A stretch of DNA of 64,000 bases from Prevotellaceae bacterium KH2P17 (GTDB taxonomy: Bacteria > Bacteroidota > Bacteroidia > Bacteroidales > Bacteroidaceae). The stretch spans positions 1 through 64,000 of the forward strand of contig FZRE01000002.1 in assembly GCA_900199655.1 (NCBI GenBank). The letters run 5' to 3'. Made by a program: the position numbers and the translations under genes. The notes beneath the pieces are model-generated. The model had not been told where the DNA came from. It did no database searches and saw only the letters and a program-made list of their open reading frames with translations. Of the stretch, positions 1-7,872 are shown one piece after another (position 1 is the first letter of the stretch; every line of letters starts with the position of its first letter).

Positions 1-43
1 GTGGACCAGCCAGGGCTTGAACCTGGGACCTCCAGATTATGAG
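1..43. repeat. attL: 43-bp copy of tRNA 3' part
   Basis: These 43 bases are identical to 27384-27426, where they form the 3' part of an intact tRNA gene with anticodon CAU. Identity stops exactly at the 5' edge of the anticodon loop, a usual crossover zone for tyrosine recombinases that use tRNA genes. The integrase gene starts 180 bp further in. I read this as the displaced tRNA 3' end at the left junction of the element. The repeat could extend left of the window, which cannot be seen. Confidence 0.9.
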
Positions 44-66
44 GCTATTTGGTATATATTCCATAA

Positions 67-86
67 AATTACAAATAATTACAAAT
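67..86 (+). repeat. Tandem AATTACAAAT x2 at left end
   Basis: AATTACAAAT occurs twice head to tail (67-76, 77-86), a period of one helical turn. It lies between attL and the integrase promoter. I did not find the same pair at the right end. It could be a binding site for the integrase or an accessory protein, but that is inference from position only. Confidence 0.35.
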
Positions 87-111
87 GCTTGAAAATAAAT
101 GAGTTATATTA

Positions 112-142
112 TTTGTATATTCCAAGAAATATCGTAAATTTG
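112..142 (+). promoter_or_regulatory. Integrase promoter
   Basis: TTTG (112-115) and TAAATTTG (135-142) are separated by 19 bp, matching the Bacteroidetes -33/-7 consensus (TTTG, TAnnTTTG, spacing 19-20). Transcription would start near 149, upstream of the TGAATTTCAC pair and of the integrase ATG at 225. Confidence 0.7.
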
Positions 143-158
143 CAGCAGTTTTCAGATT

Positions 159-180
159 TGAATTTCACGTGAATTTCACG
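159..180 (+). repeat. Left arm-type sites: TGAATTTCAC x2, 11-bp spacing
   Basis: TGAATTTCAC lies at 159-168 and 170-179, each followed by G. A further copy with flanking matches lies at 235-244, inside the first codons of the integrase gene. The same 10-mer pair with the same 11-bp spacing and orientation lies at 27311-27331 near the right end. Matched sites inside both ends are what is expected of integrase arm-type or recombination-directionality-factor sites. The left pair also sits just downstream of the integrase transcription start, so binding could repress int. Confidence 0.6.
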
Positions 181-224
181 CTTTTCTTTCTGAAATACTA
201 GTAAATAAAGGATTTATTGCATTT

Positions 225-1703
225 ATGAAGACAGTGAATTTCACGCAAAAGACGAAAAATGAAAGTAGAGGTTACACGAGTAGAGGTGACACGAGCCTCG
301 ATAAGTTTAATTCCTCTAATGGGCAAGTCTATGGTACACTGACTTTGGACACAAGGCGTTCTATAGATGGTGATATGTTCCCTGTTGCCGTTCGTGTTGC
401 CTATGGCGGGAAAAGTATTTATCTGCGTATAGGCAAGAAATTCACAAAAGAAGATTGGATGAATCTTTGTGAATGTGAGAAGCAAGCCCGTAACAAAAGG
501 GCAATAGAGCGTAAAGAGTTGAAGGCGCAGATGGATAAAGTTGCTTTAATCGTGAACCATCTAATTGAAGAAAACACATTCAGTTTACAAAAGGTAAAAC
601 AGATACACCAAGGGAGGAGGGAAGATGATAGTTCCATTTACTCAATCTGGGAATCTTTTATTGCGTCAAAGCGTGATGAGGGCAAGGCAGGAACAGCTCG
701 GTGCAGTGAGGATATATTAAAGAGGTTTGTACGAGATATGGGAAAAGATGTGGCTTTAAGTGATATAAGTCATAACTTTATTCTGGATTGGGTAAAAGTA
801 ATGAAGAAGAATAGTCTTAGCACAACATCCATTGGAATATCATTGCGTACATTCCGCACCATTGTAAATATCTGCATTGACCGTGGCTTGATTAAAGGAA
901 GTACCAAAGAAATGTTCAAAGACACGGGCTACAATAAGGTGTGTAGTCGCAAGCATGAGTTCATTGATGTTCCTACCATGAAAATGCTTTATGACTTTTG
1001 GGAAAGAGACGAAGCCAAAGACGAAACAGGCAAGGAGTTATTCTTTCCAAAAGAGAAACACGCTGTCTTTCGTGATTTAGGGCTGTTCCTATTTATGTAT
1101 CTTGGTGATGGGCAAAATTTGGCAGACACCTTGCGACTTACTTATGACAGTTGGTATTTTGCCACTCGTGGTAAGCAACTCCGCTTCCTGCGTCATAAGA
1201 CGAGAGACAGAAACGAGAGTGCCAGTGAGGTAATCTTCCCTATTACCCCAGAACTGCAAAAGATAATAGACAAGTATGGCAACGAGCCTAAACTTGATAA
1301 GCGAGTGTTCCCGATTATGAGCGAATGGATAACCCCAGACCAAGAAGTGTGGGTTATCCAACGATATAACCGCTATATTCGTGAGCACATGGCAAAGGTT
1401 GCAGAACTTCTTGGCATGGAACAGCGACCATCATCTACTTGGGCTCGACATAGTTTCGCCACCAATCTGAATAATTCTGGTCTAGTACCATACAAATATA
1501 TTAGTGATAGTATGGGACACAGTGGCAATGGAGATATAACATCCAACTATATTGGTGCCTATCCTTTGGATAAGATGTTGGAATATAATTGGTACCTTTT
1601 GAACGAAGAAAGACAAAACAAAGCTACTGATAAGCAAATGGTCTTGGAACTATTGAAGAATATGAGCGAAAAGGATAGAAAAGAATTGCTTGCATCTTTG
1701 TAA
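225..1703 (+). CDS. int: Tyrosine recombinase / integrase of the element
   Basis: 492-residue site-specific recombinase expected to catalyse integration and excision at the tRNA att site. The N-terminal third resembles the Arm-DNA-binding and SAM-like core-binding domains of Bacteroidetes integrases. The catalytic C-terminus shows HKTRD (Lys region), WARHSFATNL (HxxR-type box), MGHSG and SNYIGAY with the likely nucleophilic Tyr. At the usual Arg-I position the sequence reads LGDGQNLADTLRL, without an obvious arginine, as reported for some Bacteroides integrases such as IntDOT. The ATG at 225 fits the promoter at 112-142. A copy of the putative arm site lies inside codons 4-7. The gene stands alone, followed by a strong terminator. 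Confidence 0.93.
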   Translation: MKTVNFTQKTKNESRGYTSRGDTSLDKFNSSNGQVYGTLTLDTRRSIDGDMFPVAVRVAYGGKSIYLRIGKKFTKEDWMNLCECEKQARNKRAIERKELKAQMDKVALIVNHLIEENTFSLQKVKQIHQGRREDDSSIYSIWESFIASKRDEGKAGTARCSEDILKRFVRDMGKDVALSDISHNFILDWVKVMKKNSLSTTSIGISLRTFRTIVNICIDRGLIKGSTKEMFKDTGYNKVCSRKHEFIDVPTMKMLYDFWERDEAKDETGKELFFPKEKHAVFRDLGLFLFMYLGDGQNLADTLRLTYDSWYFATRGKQLRFLRHKTRDRNESASEVIFPITPELQKIIDKYGNEPKLDKRVFPIMSEWITPDQEVWVIQRYNRYIREHMAKVAELLGMEQRPSSTWARHSFATNLNNSGLVPYKYISDSMGHSGNGDITSNYIGAYPLDKMLEYNWYLLNEERQNKATDKQMVLELLKNMSEKDRKELLASL

Positions 1704-1713
1704 CGAACGAGTT

Positions 1714-1753
1714 GATTTGAAAAATATGCCACAGGTGGCACTTTTTTCAAATC
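1714..1753. terminator. Bidirectional hairpin terminator after int
   Basis: Two 19-nt arms (1714-1732, 1735-1753) pair at 17 positions around an AG loop. The core is TGCCAC/GTGGCA, with an A-run on the left and a T-run on the right. It can terminate transcription from both sides and isolates int from the next gene. Confidence 0.75.
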
Positions 1754-1760
1754 GTATGTC

Positions 1761-1788
1761 TTGTTTTAAAATAAATAATGTATCTTTG
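1761..1788 (+). promoter_or_regulatory. Promoter of the DUF4143 ATPase gene
   Basis: TTG (1761-1763) and TATCTTTG (1781-1788) are spaced 17 bp, slightly short of the 19-20 norm. A perfect palindrome TGCCCCATGGGGCA (1801-1814) follows between the likely start point and the ATG at 1827. It could be an operator or a 5' hairpin covering the ribosome-binding region. Confidence 0.55.
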
Positions 1789-1826
1789 CCATTAAAAAAG
1801 TGCCCCATGGGGCAGAAAATTAAAAT

Positions 1827-3080
1827 ATGAGAACAACAATTCCCAGAGATGTCTATTTGAAACAGTTGATTGACGGACGAGAAAATGGTTTTATTAAAGT
1901 AATCACAGGTATGCGAAGGTGTGGCAAGTCCACACTTTTACAAGTTCTTTTTCGTGATTATTTGATGAAACAGAACATACCTGCTGATCACATTATCTCT
2001 ATTGCTTTGGATGACCGCATCAATCAAAAGCTAAGAAACCCTGACGTTTTGTTGGCATATATTCGCCAGCAAGTCAAGGATAACCAGTTGTATTTTATAC
2101 TTATGGATGAAATACAGATGGTAGATGAGTTTATGGATGTTCTAAACAGCTTGTTGCATATTGAGAATGTGGATGTCTATGTAACAGGCAGCAATTCTCA
2201 TTTCCTCTCTAATGACATAGTTACAGAGTTTCGGGATAGAAGCGATGAAATACACATGTATCCATTCTCTTTCCATGAGTATTATGCAGCCGTAGGCGGG
2301 GATAAGCAAGGGGCATGGAAAGACTATTATACCTACGGTGGATTACCTCACGTATTGACCTTAGTAGGTGATAAGAAGAAAAGCGACTACCTATATAATG
2401 TTTATCGCAAAACATACTTGACGGATATAAAAGAACGGCATGAAATTAAGGAACATGAGTTTCAGGAATTGGCAAAGATGCTGTCTTCTTTTATAGGTTC
2501 ATCCTGCAATCCGAACAAATTGACCAATACCTTTAAAAGTAAAGAGAATGTTGATTTGTCCTATCCCACAGTAGTAAAGTACATTTCCTACCTAAAAGAC
2601 TCCTTTCTGATAGAAGAAGCAGAACGTTATGATATCAAGGGACGTAAATACATTGGCTCCTTGTCCAAATATTATTTTTGTGATTTGGGGGTAAGAAATT
2701 CCATTTTGAATTTCCGTCAACAAGAAGAAAATCATATTATGGAGAATGTTCTCTATAATGAGTTGCGAACGAGAGGTTATAATGTAGATGTCGGCATGGT
2801 AGATGTTAAGCGAAAAATTGACGGGAAGAGCATCCGCAAGCAATACGAGGTTGATTTCGTGGTGAATGAGGGAAGCAACAGGTACTATATTCAGTCTGCT
2901 TTTGCCATGCCCAACATTGAAAAGGAGCGTCAGGAAAAGACTTCTTTTTCATTTATCAATGACTCCTTCAAGAAAATTATCGTCGTGAAAGATGATATTA
3001 AGCCTAAACGGGACGAACAAGGAATCGTAACCATAGGCTTGCTCGATTTTCTGTTGAATAAGGATAGCTTAAAACTATAA
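1827..3080 (+). CDS. ATP-binding protein, AAA_14/DUF4143 type
   Basis: 417 residues. Walker A is GMRRCGKST near residue 29 and Walker B is FILMDEIQ near residue 93, followed by a sensor-like YVTGSNS and a DUF4143-like C-terminal domain with a nuclease-fold flavour (residues about 205-400). The family is very common in Bacteroidetes and Archaea, usually of unknown role. It lies between the integrase and an unknown gene, with its own promoter and a terminator after the pair. A role in element maintenance or defence is possible but nothing in the sequence proves it. Confidence 0.85.
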   Translation: MRTTIPRDVYLKQLIDGRENGFIKVITGMRRCGKSTLLQVLFRDYLMKQNIPADHIISIALDDRINQKLRNPDVLLAYIRQQVKDNQLYFILMDEIQMVDEFMDVLNSLLHIENVDVYVTGSNSHFLSNDIVTEFRDRSDEIHMYPFSFHEYYAAVGGDKQGAWKDYYTYGGLPHVLTLVGDKKKSDYLYNVYRKTYLTDIKERHEIKEHEFQELAKMLSSFIGSSCNPNKLTNTFKSKENVDLSYPTVVKYISYLKDSFLIEEAERYDIKGRKYIGSLSKYYFCDLGVRNSILNFRQQEENHIMENVLYNELRTRGYNVDVGMVDVKRKIDGKSIRKQYEVDFVVNEGSNRYYIQSAFAMPNIEKERQEKTSFSFINDSFKKIIVVKDDIKPKRDEQGIVTIGLLDFLLNKDSLKL

Positions 3081-3087
3081 CTTGATT

Positions 3088-3918
3088 ATGGGAGCAGAAC
3101 ATAAAGGAGATTTGCTGATATGGTACCAAGCCAACAAGGTACCTGCAGACCGCATCATCAATGACCTGAAGAAGCAGTCGCTTGAGGCGGTGATGCACCT
3201 CTATGCCTATACTGCCAAATCATTGGAACTGGAACATATTGTGAGCCAGAGGAACTTCCCCTTTCTGTTTTCCAACAATTACACGAGAGTTGGTGATACT
3301 ATTGTAACAGCGATAGTATTTCTGCTCAGTGAGGGGAACATGAATTTTCTTCGTCCAAACAGGATAAGGAATACATTAAAGTACTGGCTATTTTATGGCA
3401 ATCTGTACGAAACGACTGTCTCAAAAATCATCGTCAAGACTGATGAAGCCCGTGAACGATTGGAGAAGAACTCCTATTCCGATTTACAGCAGCAATTGGT
3501 TGAGACCAGCGTCCAAAATGGAATTAAGACACAGCATGATTGGGACAAATTCTTTGGCATTGAAATTTCGGAAGATGACGAAGATGGCGCAGTAACAGAA
3601 AGAAAAGTTAAACAAATCCCAGCCGAACTTCAAACGGAAGCTGCCAGACAGATTCTTGACAAGGCAATTTCGTTGGGGTTATGTGATAATGAATATCACT
3701 GGCAAAAGACAAACTCCCTGTTGGCCTATTTCGCTGATTGTGCCTGTGAACATTTGAAGCTATCCAAAGCGGAGCAGGACGGCAAGAAGAAAACATATTG
3801 GAAGCCTTTTGAAACCTTGTTCGGTGTTTCCGGGCTGGCCAATTACAAGAACACCTATACCAACAAGACGGGTAAGCTGCCCATTGACCATGAAATTGTG
3901 GAATCTATATTCCGCTAA
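3088..3918 (+). CDS. Uncharacterised protein of the mobile element
   Basis: About 276 residues; I do not recognise the family. The first ATG is at 3088, seven bases after the ATPase stop, so the two are probably co-transcribed. An in-frame TTG at 3082 is a less likely start. The protein looks soluble, with no signal or membrane segment. It has a mixed alpha-helical N-terminal half, an acidic linker (SEDDEDGAV, about residues 157-165) and a C-terminal part ending in a WKPFETLFG...NYKNTYTNKTGKLP block that resembles small DNA-associated modules of element proteins. No function is assigned. Confidence 0.75.
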   Translation: MGAEHKGDLLIWYQANKVPADRIINDLKKQSLEAVMHLYAYTAKSLELEHIVSQRNFPFLFSNNYTRVGDTIVTAIVFLLSEGNMNFLRPNRIRNTLKYWLFYGNLYETTVSKIIVKTDEARERLEKNSYSDLQQQLVETSVQNGIKTQHDWDKFFGIEISEDDEDGAVTERKVKQIPAELQTEAARQILDKAISLGLCDNEYHWQKTNSLLAYFADCACEHLKLSKAEQDGKKKTYWKPFETLFGVSGLANYKNTYTNKTGKLPIDHEIVESIFR

Positions 3919-3932
3919 AAGAAGAAACCCAT

Positions 3933-3966
3933 AGCCCGTGTAAGCCAATCTTGCATGGGCTTTTTT
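3933..3966 (+). terminator. Rho-independent terminator
   Basis: The arm AGCCCGTGTAAG (3933-3944) pairs with CTTGCATGGGCT (3950-3961) through a 5-nt loop with two G-T pairs, followed by a run of T. It ends the ATPase/unknown transcription unit. Confidence 0.8.
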
Positions 3967-4020
3967 ATCCATTTTCCTTACTATACAAGCATACCAATCC
4001 CATTTGGGAAGGATACACAT

Positions 4021-4086
4021 ATACCCATATAGGCATCATGTGATACCTATATGGGCATAATGCCATGTAATTCCATGATACTTTTG
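4021..4086. promoter_or_regulatory. Inverted repeat overlapping promoter of HTH operon
   Basis: Arms 4021-4038 and 4041-4058 form an 18-bp inverted repeat with two mismatches (core CCCATATAGG / CCTATATGGG) around TG. A -7 box TACTTTTG follows at 4079-4086, 26 bp before the HTH gene ATG. The repeat covers the place where the -33 box should be, so it looks like an operator for a regulator, plausibly the HTH protein or the RepA-like protein encoded just downstream. Confidence 0.5.
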
Positions 4087-4111
4087 CAGCAAACTTTTAA
4101 AACCAAGAAAC

Positions 4112-4408
4112 ATGCAAGGAAATTTCATCATGCTGCAAAAGGAAGACCTCAAGGAGGCCATTGCAGAAGTATTGGAGACAATGGTGGGCAAGAATCTGCT
4201 GAAAGAGCCAACCCCGGTAGAATCCACCGAGTATTACACCCGTGACGAGCTGTGCGCCCGTCTGCACATTACCTATACCACATTGTGGCGCATGGAGAAA
4301 CGTGGCGTCATCCATGTCCATAAGATTGGAAGGCGCAACCTGTATTCCAAGCAGGAAGTGGACGCACTGATAGCAAATGGACTTTCTTCTGATTCTGTAA
4401 GCAGGTAG
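4112..4408 (+). CDS. Small HTH protein, excisionase/MerR-like
   Basis: 98 residues with a helix-turn-helix of the HTH_17/excisionase type at about residues 40-90 (YTRDELCARLHITYTTLWRM ... GRRNLYSKQEVDALI). Such proteins in Bacteroides mobilizable elements serve as recombination directionality factors or regulators. The alternative start at 4130 gives a 92-residue form. The gene ends one base before the RepA-like ATPase gene, so they are translationally linked. It could bind the TGAATTTCAC pairs or the inverted repeat upstream; both are inference. Confidence 0.8.
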   Translation: MQGNFIMLQKEDLKEAIAEVLETMVGKNLLKEPTPVESTEYYTRDELCARLHITYTTLWRMEKRGVIHVHKIGRRNLYSKQEVDALIANGLSSDSVSR

Positions 4409-4409
4409 T

Positions 4410-5390
4410 ATGACCATGGCAGAACTTAGCAAGAACATCTCCAAACCGCCAGAGGTGGATTATATCCTTTCCTCTTTTCAGCAGTTGCAGGAACAGGGAG
4501 CTGTTGATGCCGGTGGCTTTCATGTGGCGGCCATGAACGACTGCCTGAAAGCGGCCAAATTGTTGCCGCCTCTTGTAGTCCTCTATCCCAACATTGTCCT
4601 CGAAGGTGATCTCTGCATCATCTTCGGACAGTCGGGTATCGGCAAGACCATCTTCGCCATGCAGGTGGCAAGGGATATTGCCGCACAGGGGAAGCGCGTG
4701 CTCTATGCCGACTTTGAAATGACGCTGCGTCAGCTGGCCCTGCGGTACGAGGTTCCGAACTTTCCTCCCACCTTCTTCCGTGCGGAGATGGACAGGGACA
4801 ATCTCGTTGATGATGTATTGAAGGGAATAGAAAAAGCAGCCGTGGCGAATCTTGCGGAAGTGGTGTTCATCGACAACATTACCGCCCTCAGCCAGTCGCT
4901 CGACAAAAGCTCTGACGCGGGCTCGCTCATGGCCTCGCTGAACGCCTTGAAACGGAAGTATAACTGGACGCTGGTCGTCCTCAACCATGTGCCCAAGATG
5001 TTCTCCGGTTCGGTCCCTCTTTCCCTGTCGGCCATACAGGGCTCCGCAAAACTCAATCAGCTGATAGACGATGCCGTGGGGCTGGGACGGTCAAGCCGTG
5101 ACAAGTCGCTGGTCTATGTGAAGCAGTGCAAGTGGCGCAACGGCGAAGTTGTGCTCGATGCCGACAATGTGGCTCTGTATGAGCGGGCCAAGAACAAGGA
5201 CGGCAATCTTTGCTTTACCTTTCGTGGCTATGACACGGAGGCCGCCCATCTGGAAACGACATCTACCAGCGGGCGTGAGGAGCTGAAATCAAGGGTCAGG
5301 GATTTGTCCTCGCAGGGCATGAAGCAGCAGGACATAGCCAAGGAATGCGGTATCACCCAGAGCAAGGTGTCAAGGCTTCTGAAAGGCTGA
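4410..5390 (+). CDS. RepA-like AAA_25 ATPase with C-terminal HTH
   Basis: 326 residues. Walker A GQSGIGKT lies near residue 75, Walker B-like VVFIDN near residue 151, and a RecA-like core is shared with hexameric RepA/DnaB-type helicases. The last 40 residues (REELKSRVRDLSSQGMKQQD ... SQSKVSRLL) form a helix-turn-helix. In Bacteroidetes mobilizable elements this gene accompanies a Toprim/primase-like gene and a relaxase, suggesting replication of the excised circle. The start is 4410 or ATG 4416. There is no signal or membrane segment. Confidence 0.8.
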   Translation: MTMAELSKNISKPPEVDYILSSFQQLQEQGAVDAGGFHVAAMNDCLKAAKLLPPLVVLYPNIVLEGDLCIIFGQSGIGKTIFAMQVARDIAAQGKRVLYADFEMTLRQLALRYEVPNFPPTFFRAEMDRDNLVDDVLKGIEKAAVANLAEVVFIDNITALSQSLDKSSDAGSLMASLNALKRKYNWTLVVLNHVPKMFSGSVPLSLSAIQGSAKLNQLIDDAVGLGRSSRDKSLVYVKQCKWRNGEVVLDADNVALYERAKNKDGNLCFTFRGYDTEAAHLETTSTSGREELKSRVRDLSSQGMKQQDIAKECGITQSKVSRLLKG

Positions 5391-5400
5391 TTATTCACTT

Positions 5401-5441
5401 TATGCAGTTTATGCAATATGCATAAGTGCATAAACTGCATA
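5401..5441. repeat. Perfect 15-bp inverted repeat
   Basis: TATGCAGTTTATGCA (5401-5415) is perfectly repeated inverted at 5427-5441 around an 11-nt AT-rich centre. It sits in the gap between the RepA-like gene and the Toprim gene, overlapping the most upstream possible ATG of the latter. Likely uses are an operator, a replication-protein site or a translational hairpin. There is no T-tract, so it is not a classical terminator. Confidence 0.6.
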
Positions 5442-5447
5442 AAACGC

Positions 5448-6137
5448 ATGGCAGACATGGAAAATCAGGACTTGAAGGGAATGTCGGCGAGCAAGGCCGC
5501 GCCCAATGATCGGATGTTGATAGAGATACCCAGACAGGATATAGGATGCCATTATTCCTCCCTTACGGATTATCTGGATAAGATGGCTGGTTATGATTCC
5601 AGGCTGTTGTCGGCCATTGATCGCTTTGTGATGGGATTTCATCTTGGTGCCGTCACCAAACTTGTGAACGGACACTATGGCACGGTGCTGCCTCGGATTA
5701 ACCGAAATAACAAGATTGTAGGAGGAAGTGTGCAGTACATTGATACGGTGAGTGGGGCGGTTCTAAAAAGAGAGCCCTTAGTAAAGCATCTTTATAGCTG
5801 GTACTGCTTCGACTATTACACGGATGATGAGGTATTCTTTGGCGAGCATCTGCTTTCAAACAAGCCTGTCGCCATTGTTACAGAAGAAAAGACGGCCTTG
5901 CTGGGTACGCTGGCGGAACCGTCCGTTGACTGGCTGGCGGTTGGCGAGGGCTGCAATCTCACCAAAGGAATGATGAGTAAACTGGCTGGCAAGCGAGTGG
6001 TTCTTTTCCCTGACGACATGAGTAGTGATTATTGGTCGGAGAAGTTTGGCAAACAATTCAAGGTGGACTGTGGCTTTGTCCATCGGGACATTAACCGATA
6101 CCTTATCGATACAATAAGAGGTCGTGGCAGTCCTTGA
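5448..6137 (+). CDS. Toprim/primase-like protein (DUF6371-like)
   Basis: About 229 residues from the ATG at 5448. The ATG at 5418 lies inside the perfect inverted repeat and is less likely. The N-terminal half resembles the DUF6371-type region of element primase-like proteins (YSSLTDYLDKM ... VMGFHLGAVT). The C-terminal half has a Toprim pattern: PVAIVTEEKTA with the conserved Glu near residue 145 and VVLFPDD near residue 180. It probably works with the upstream RepA-like ATPase in replication of the excised element. Confidence 0.65.
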   Translation: MADMENQDLKGMSASKAAPNDRMLIEIPRQDIGCHYSSLTDYLDKMAGYDSRLLSAIDRFVMGFHLGAVTKLVNGHYGTVLPRINRNNKIVGGSVQYIDTVSGAVLKREPLVKHLYSWYCFDYYTDDEVFFGEHLLSNKPVAIVTEEKTALLGTLAEPSVDWLAVGEGCNLTKGMMSKLAGKRVVLFPDDMSSDYWSEKFGKQFKVDCGFVHRDINRYLIDTIRGRGSP

Positions 6138-6392
6138 ACTCGGGGGGAAGAACAGGGCTCTGCCCTTGTTATAGCCCACTATAACTACCCGCTGCGCTTT
6201 CGTAGTTGTGGGCCCAAGGCCAGCCTTGGAGAACCGGCGGGGATGACTCTCCCCCTGCACCCTCCACTCATGGGCATCTGCCCCCAAGGCCCCTGACCAG
6301 AGCGTGACCCTCTCTCTGGACTCTCCGCTTAGGGAGTTTCCCTAAGAACCCTATGAAAAGAAAAACCAACAATCATTTAATTCTCTTTTATT
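6138..6392 (+). other. Hairpin-rich region, candidate oriT
   Basis: A 255-bp gene-free, GC-rich stretch directly upstream of the MobV relaxase gene. Hairpins seen: AGGGC/GCCCT (6154-6166); AACTAC (6183-6188) with GTAGTT (6202-6207); CCAAGG/CCTTGG (6214-6229); CTTAGGGA/TCCCTAAG (6328-6346, perfect). MobV relaxases act on oriT sites beside their own genes, and this is the only long structured gap in the mobility module. The nic position cannot be assigned from sequence alone. Confidence 0.55.
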
Positions 6393-7814
6393 ATGACACA
6401 AATGACATCGGTACACATCAAACCCTGCAATATTGGGCAAAGTGAGGCGCACAATCAACGGACAAAGGCATATCTTGACCACATCAATGCAGAGAAACTT
6501 TATATCAGGAAAGACCTGATACCAGAGAATCAATCGTGGACATCGGAACTGCAAGGCGGTATGACCTTACGGCAGTATTATGATGCCATTAGCAGAATGG
6601 TAAAGGAAAAGACAGGCAGGGCTATGCAGACCAAGGAACGGGAGCGAATCAACAAGAAGACAGGCAAGGTAACCAAGATTGCCGGCTGTACTCCCTTGCG
6701 TGAGGGCGTCGTGGTGTGCAAGGCAGACACCACCATGGAACAGCTGCGTCATTTCGCCGACCTTTGCCGGCAGCGTTTCGGTATCACCGCCATACAGATA
6801 CATCTCCATCGCGACGAGGGGCATTGTCTTGATCCGAATGACACATCCACATGGAAGTCTAACTATCACGCCCATGTCATCTGGGACTGGATGAACCACG
6901 AGACAGGCAAATCCTACAAACTGGACGCTGATGACATCAGTGTACTTCAGGATTTGGCAGCAGAAGCATTGGGCATGGAGCGAGGCGTGTCCAAGTCCGA
7001 AACCAACAAGCAGCATCTTGAACGGAATGATTATATCGTGGCCAAACAGAAACGTGAGTTGGAGGAAAGCAAGAAACAAGCGGAGAAGCTGGCAAAGGAA
7101 CACGAGCAGAAAGCTCTCGCCTGTGAAAAGTTGGATAAGGAAATTCATGAGAAGCAGGCGAAAGCCAATCGGGAGAACGGCAGCGCCATCCTGTCGGGTT
7201 TGGCCAATCTTGCAGGCAAAGGCAAGTACGCCCAGTTGGAAGCGGAGAACATGGCCATGAAACAGCAGGTGGCATTGCTGTCCGAGAAGATAGCGCAAGG
7301 AGTGGCAGAGCGGACGGCTGAACTTGAAAAGGCCTGTGAAAGGGAAAGGCAGATTGCGGAGTTGCGTTTGGATGAATACAACAAACTCATCCAAAGTTAC
7401 AACAGGTTGCTGAAGAAGTCGCAAAGCGATAAGAAATCGTATGAGACGGCTCTCTCGCAGAAGAATTGCATCATAGCCAATCTTATATCCGCTTTTCAGA
7501 AGGCTATAGAGTTATTGGACTCTGTATGTCGCAAGGCTCTGAAAGCCGTCATCGACTTTGCCAAAAAGCCGATTGCCAGACGGTTCACATACGAGCAAGC
7601 CTGTGCCGTCAACGAGTTTCTTGATACGGGTTCTGACAGGCGGGAGGCAGCCGATACGCTGATAACGCTTTCCCGGCCATTCCTCACCGAAAACGAATAC
7701 ACCAAGGGGAGGCAGGAGGTGCAGAATGTTGAAAATGACTTTCCCGCATACCAAAGAATGTTGCAAAGGCAAGAGGAGAGAATAGCAAGTCCACGCCACG
7801 GGAGAAGGTTGTAA
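6393..7814 (+). CDS. mobV: MobV-family relaxase (Pre/Mob)
   Basis: 473 residues. The N-terminal relaxase domain has the family signatures: HNQRTKAYLDHI near residue 20, IHLHRDEGH near residue 135 and NYHAHVIWDW near residue 155, the latter two supplying metal-binding His residues. Residues 210-360 are a long coiled coil, as in other MobV proteins. It would nick oriT and pilot the strand into a conjugation pore supplied by a helper. An alternative start is ATG 6402. It is the last rightward gene, tail to tail with tatC across 58 bp. Confidence 0.9.
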   Translation: MTQMTSVHIKPCNIGQSEAHNQRTKAYLDHINAEKLYIRKDLIPENQSWTSELQGGMTLRQYYDAISRMVKEKTGRAMQTKERERINKKTGKVTKIAGCTPLREGVVVCKADTTMEQLRHFADLCRQRFGITAIQIHLHRDEGHCLDPNDTSTWKSNYHAHVIWDWMNHETGKSYKLDADDISVLQDLAAEALGMERGVSKSETNKQHLERNDYIVAKQKRELEESKKQAEKLAKEHEQKALACEKLDKEIHEKQAKANRENGSAILSGLANLAGKGKYAQLEAENMAMKQQVALLSEKIAQGVAERTAELEKACERERQIAELRLDEYNKLIQSYNRLLKKSQSDKKSYETALSQKNCIIANLISAFQKAIELLDSVCRKALKAVIDFAKKPIARRFTYEQACAVNEFLDTGSDRREAADTLITLSRPFLTENEYTKGRQEVQNVENDFPAYQRMLQRQEERIASPRHGRRL

Positions 7815-7872
7815 AATAAATAAAATTATCCCGAACTCGCGCAGTATATCTAAGTTACGATGTTTGCCGGCG

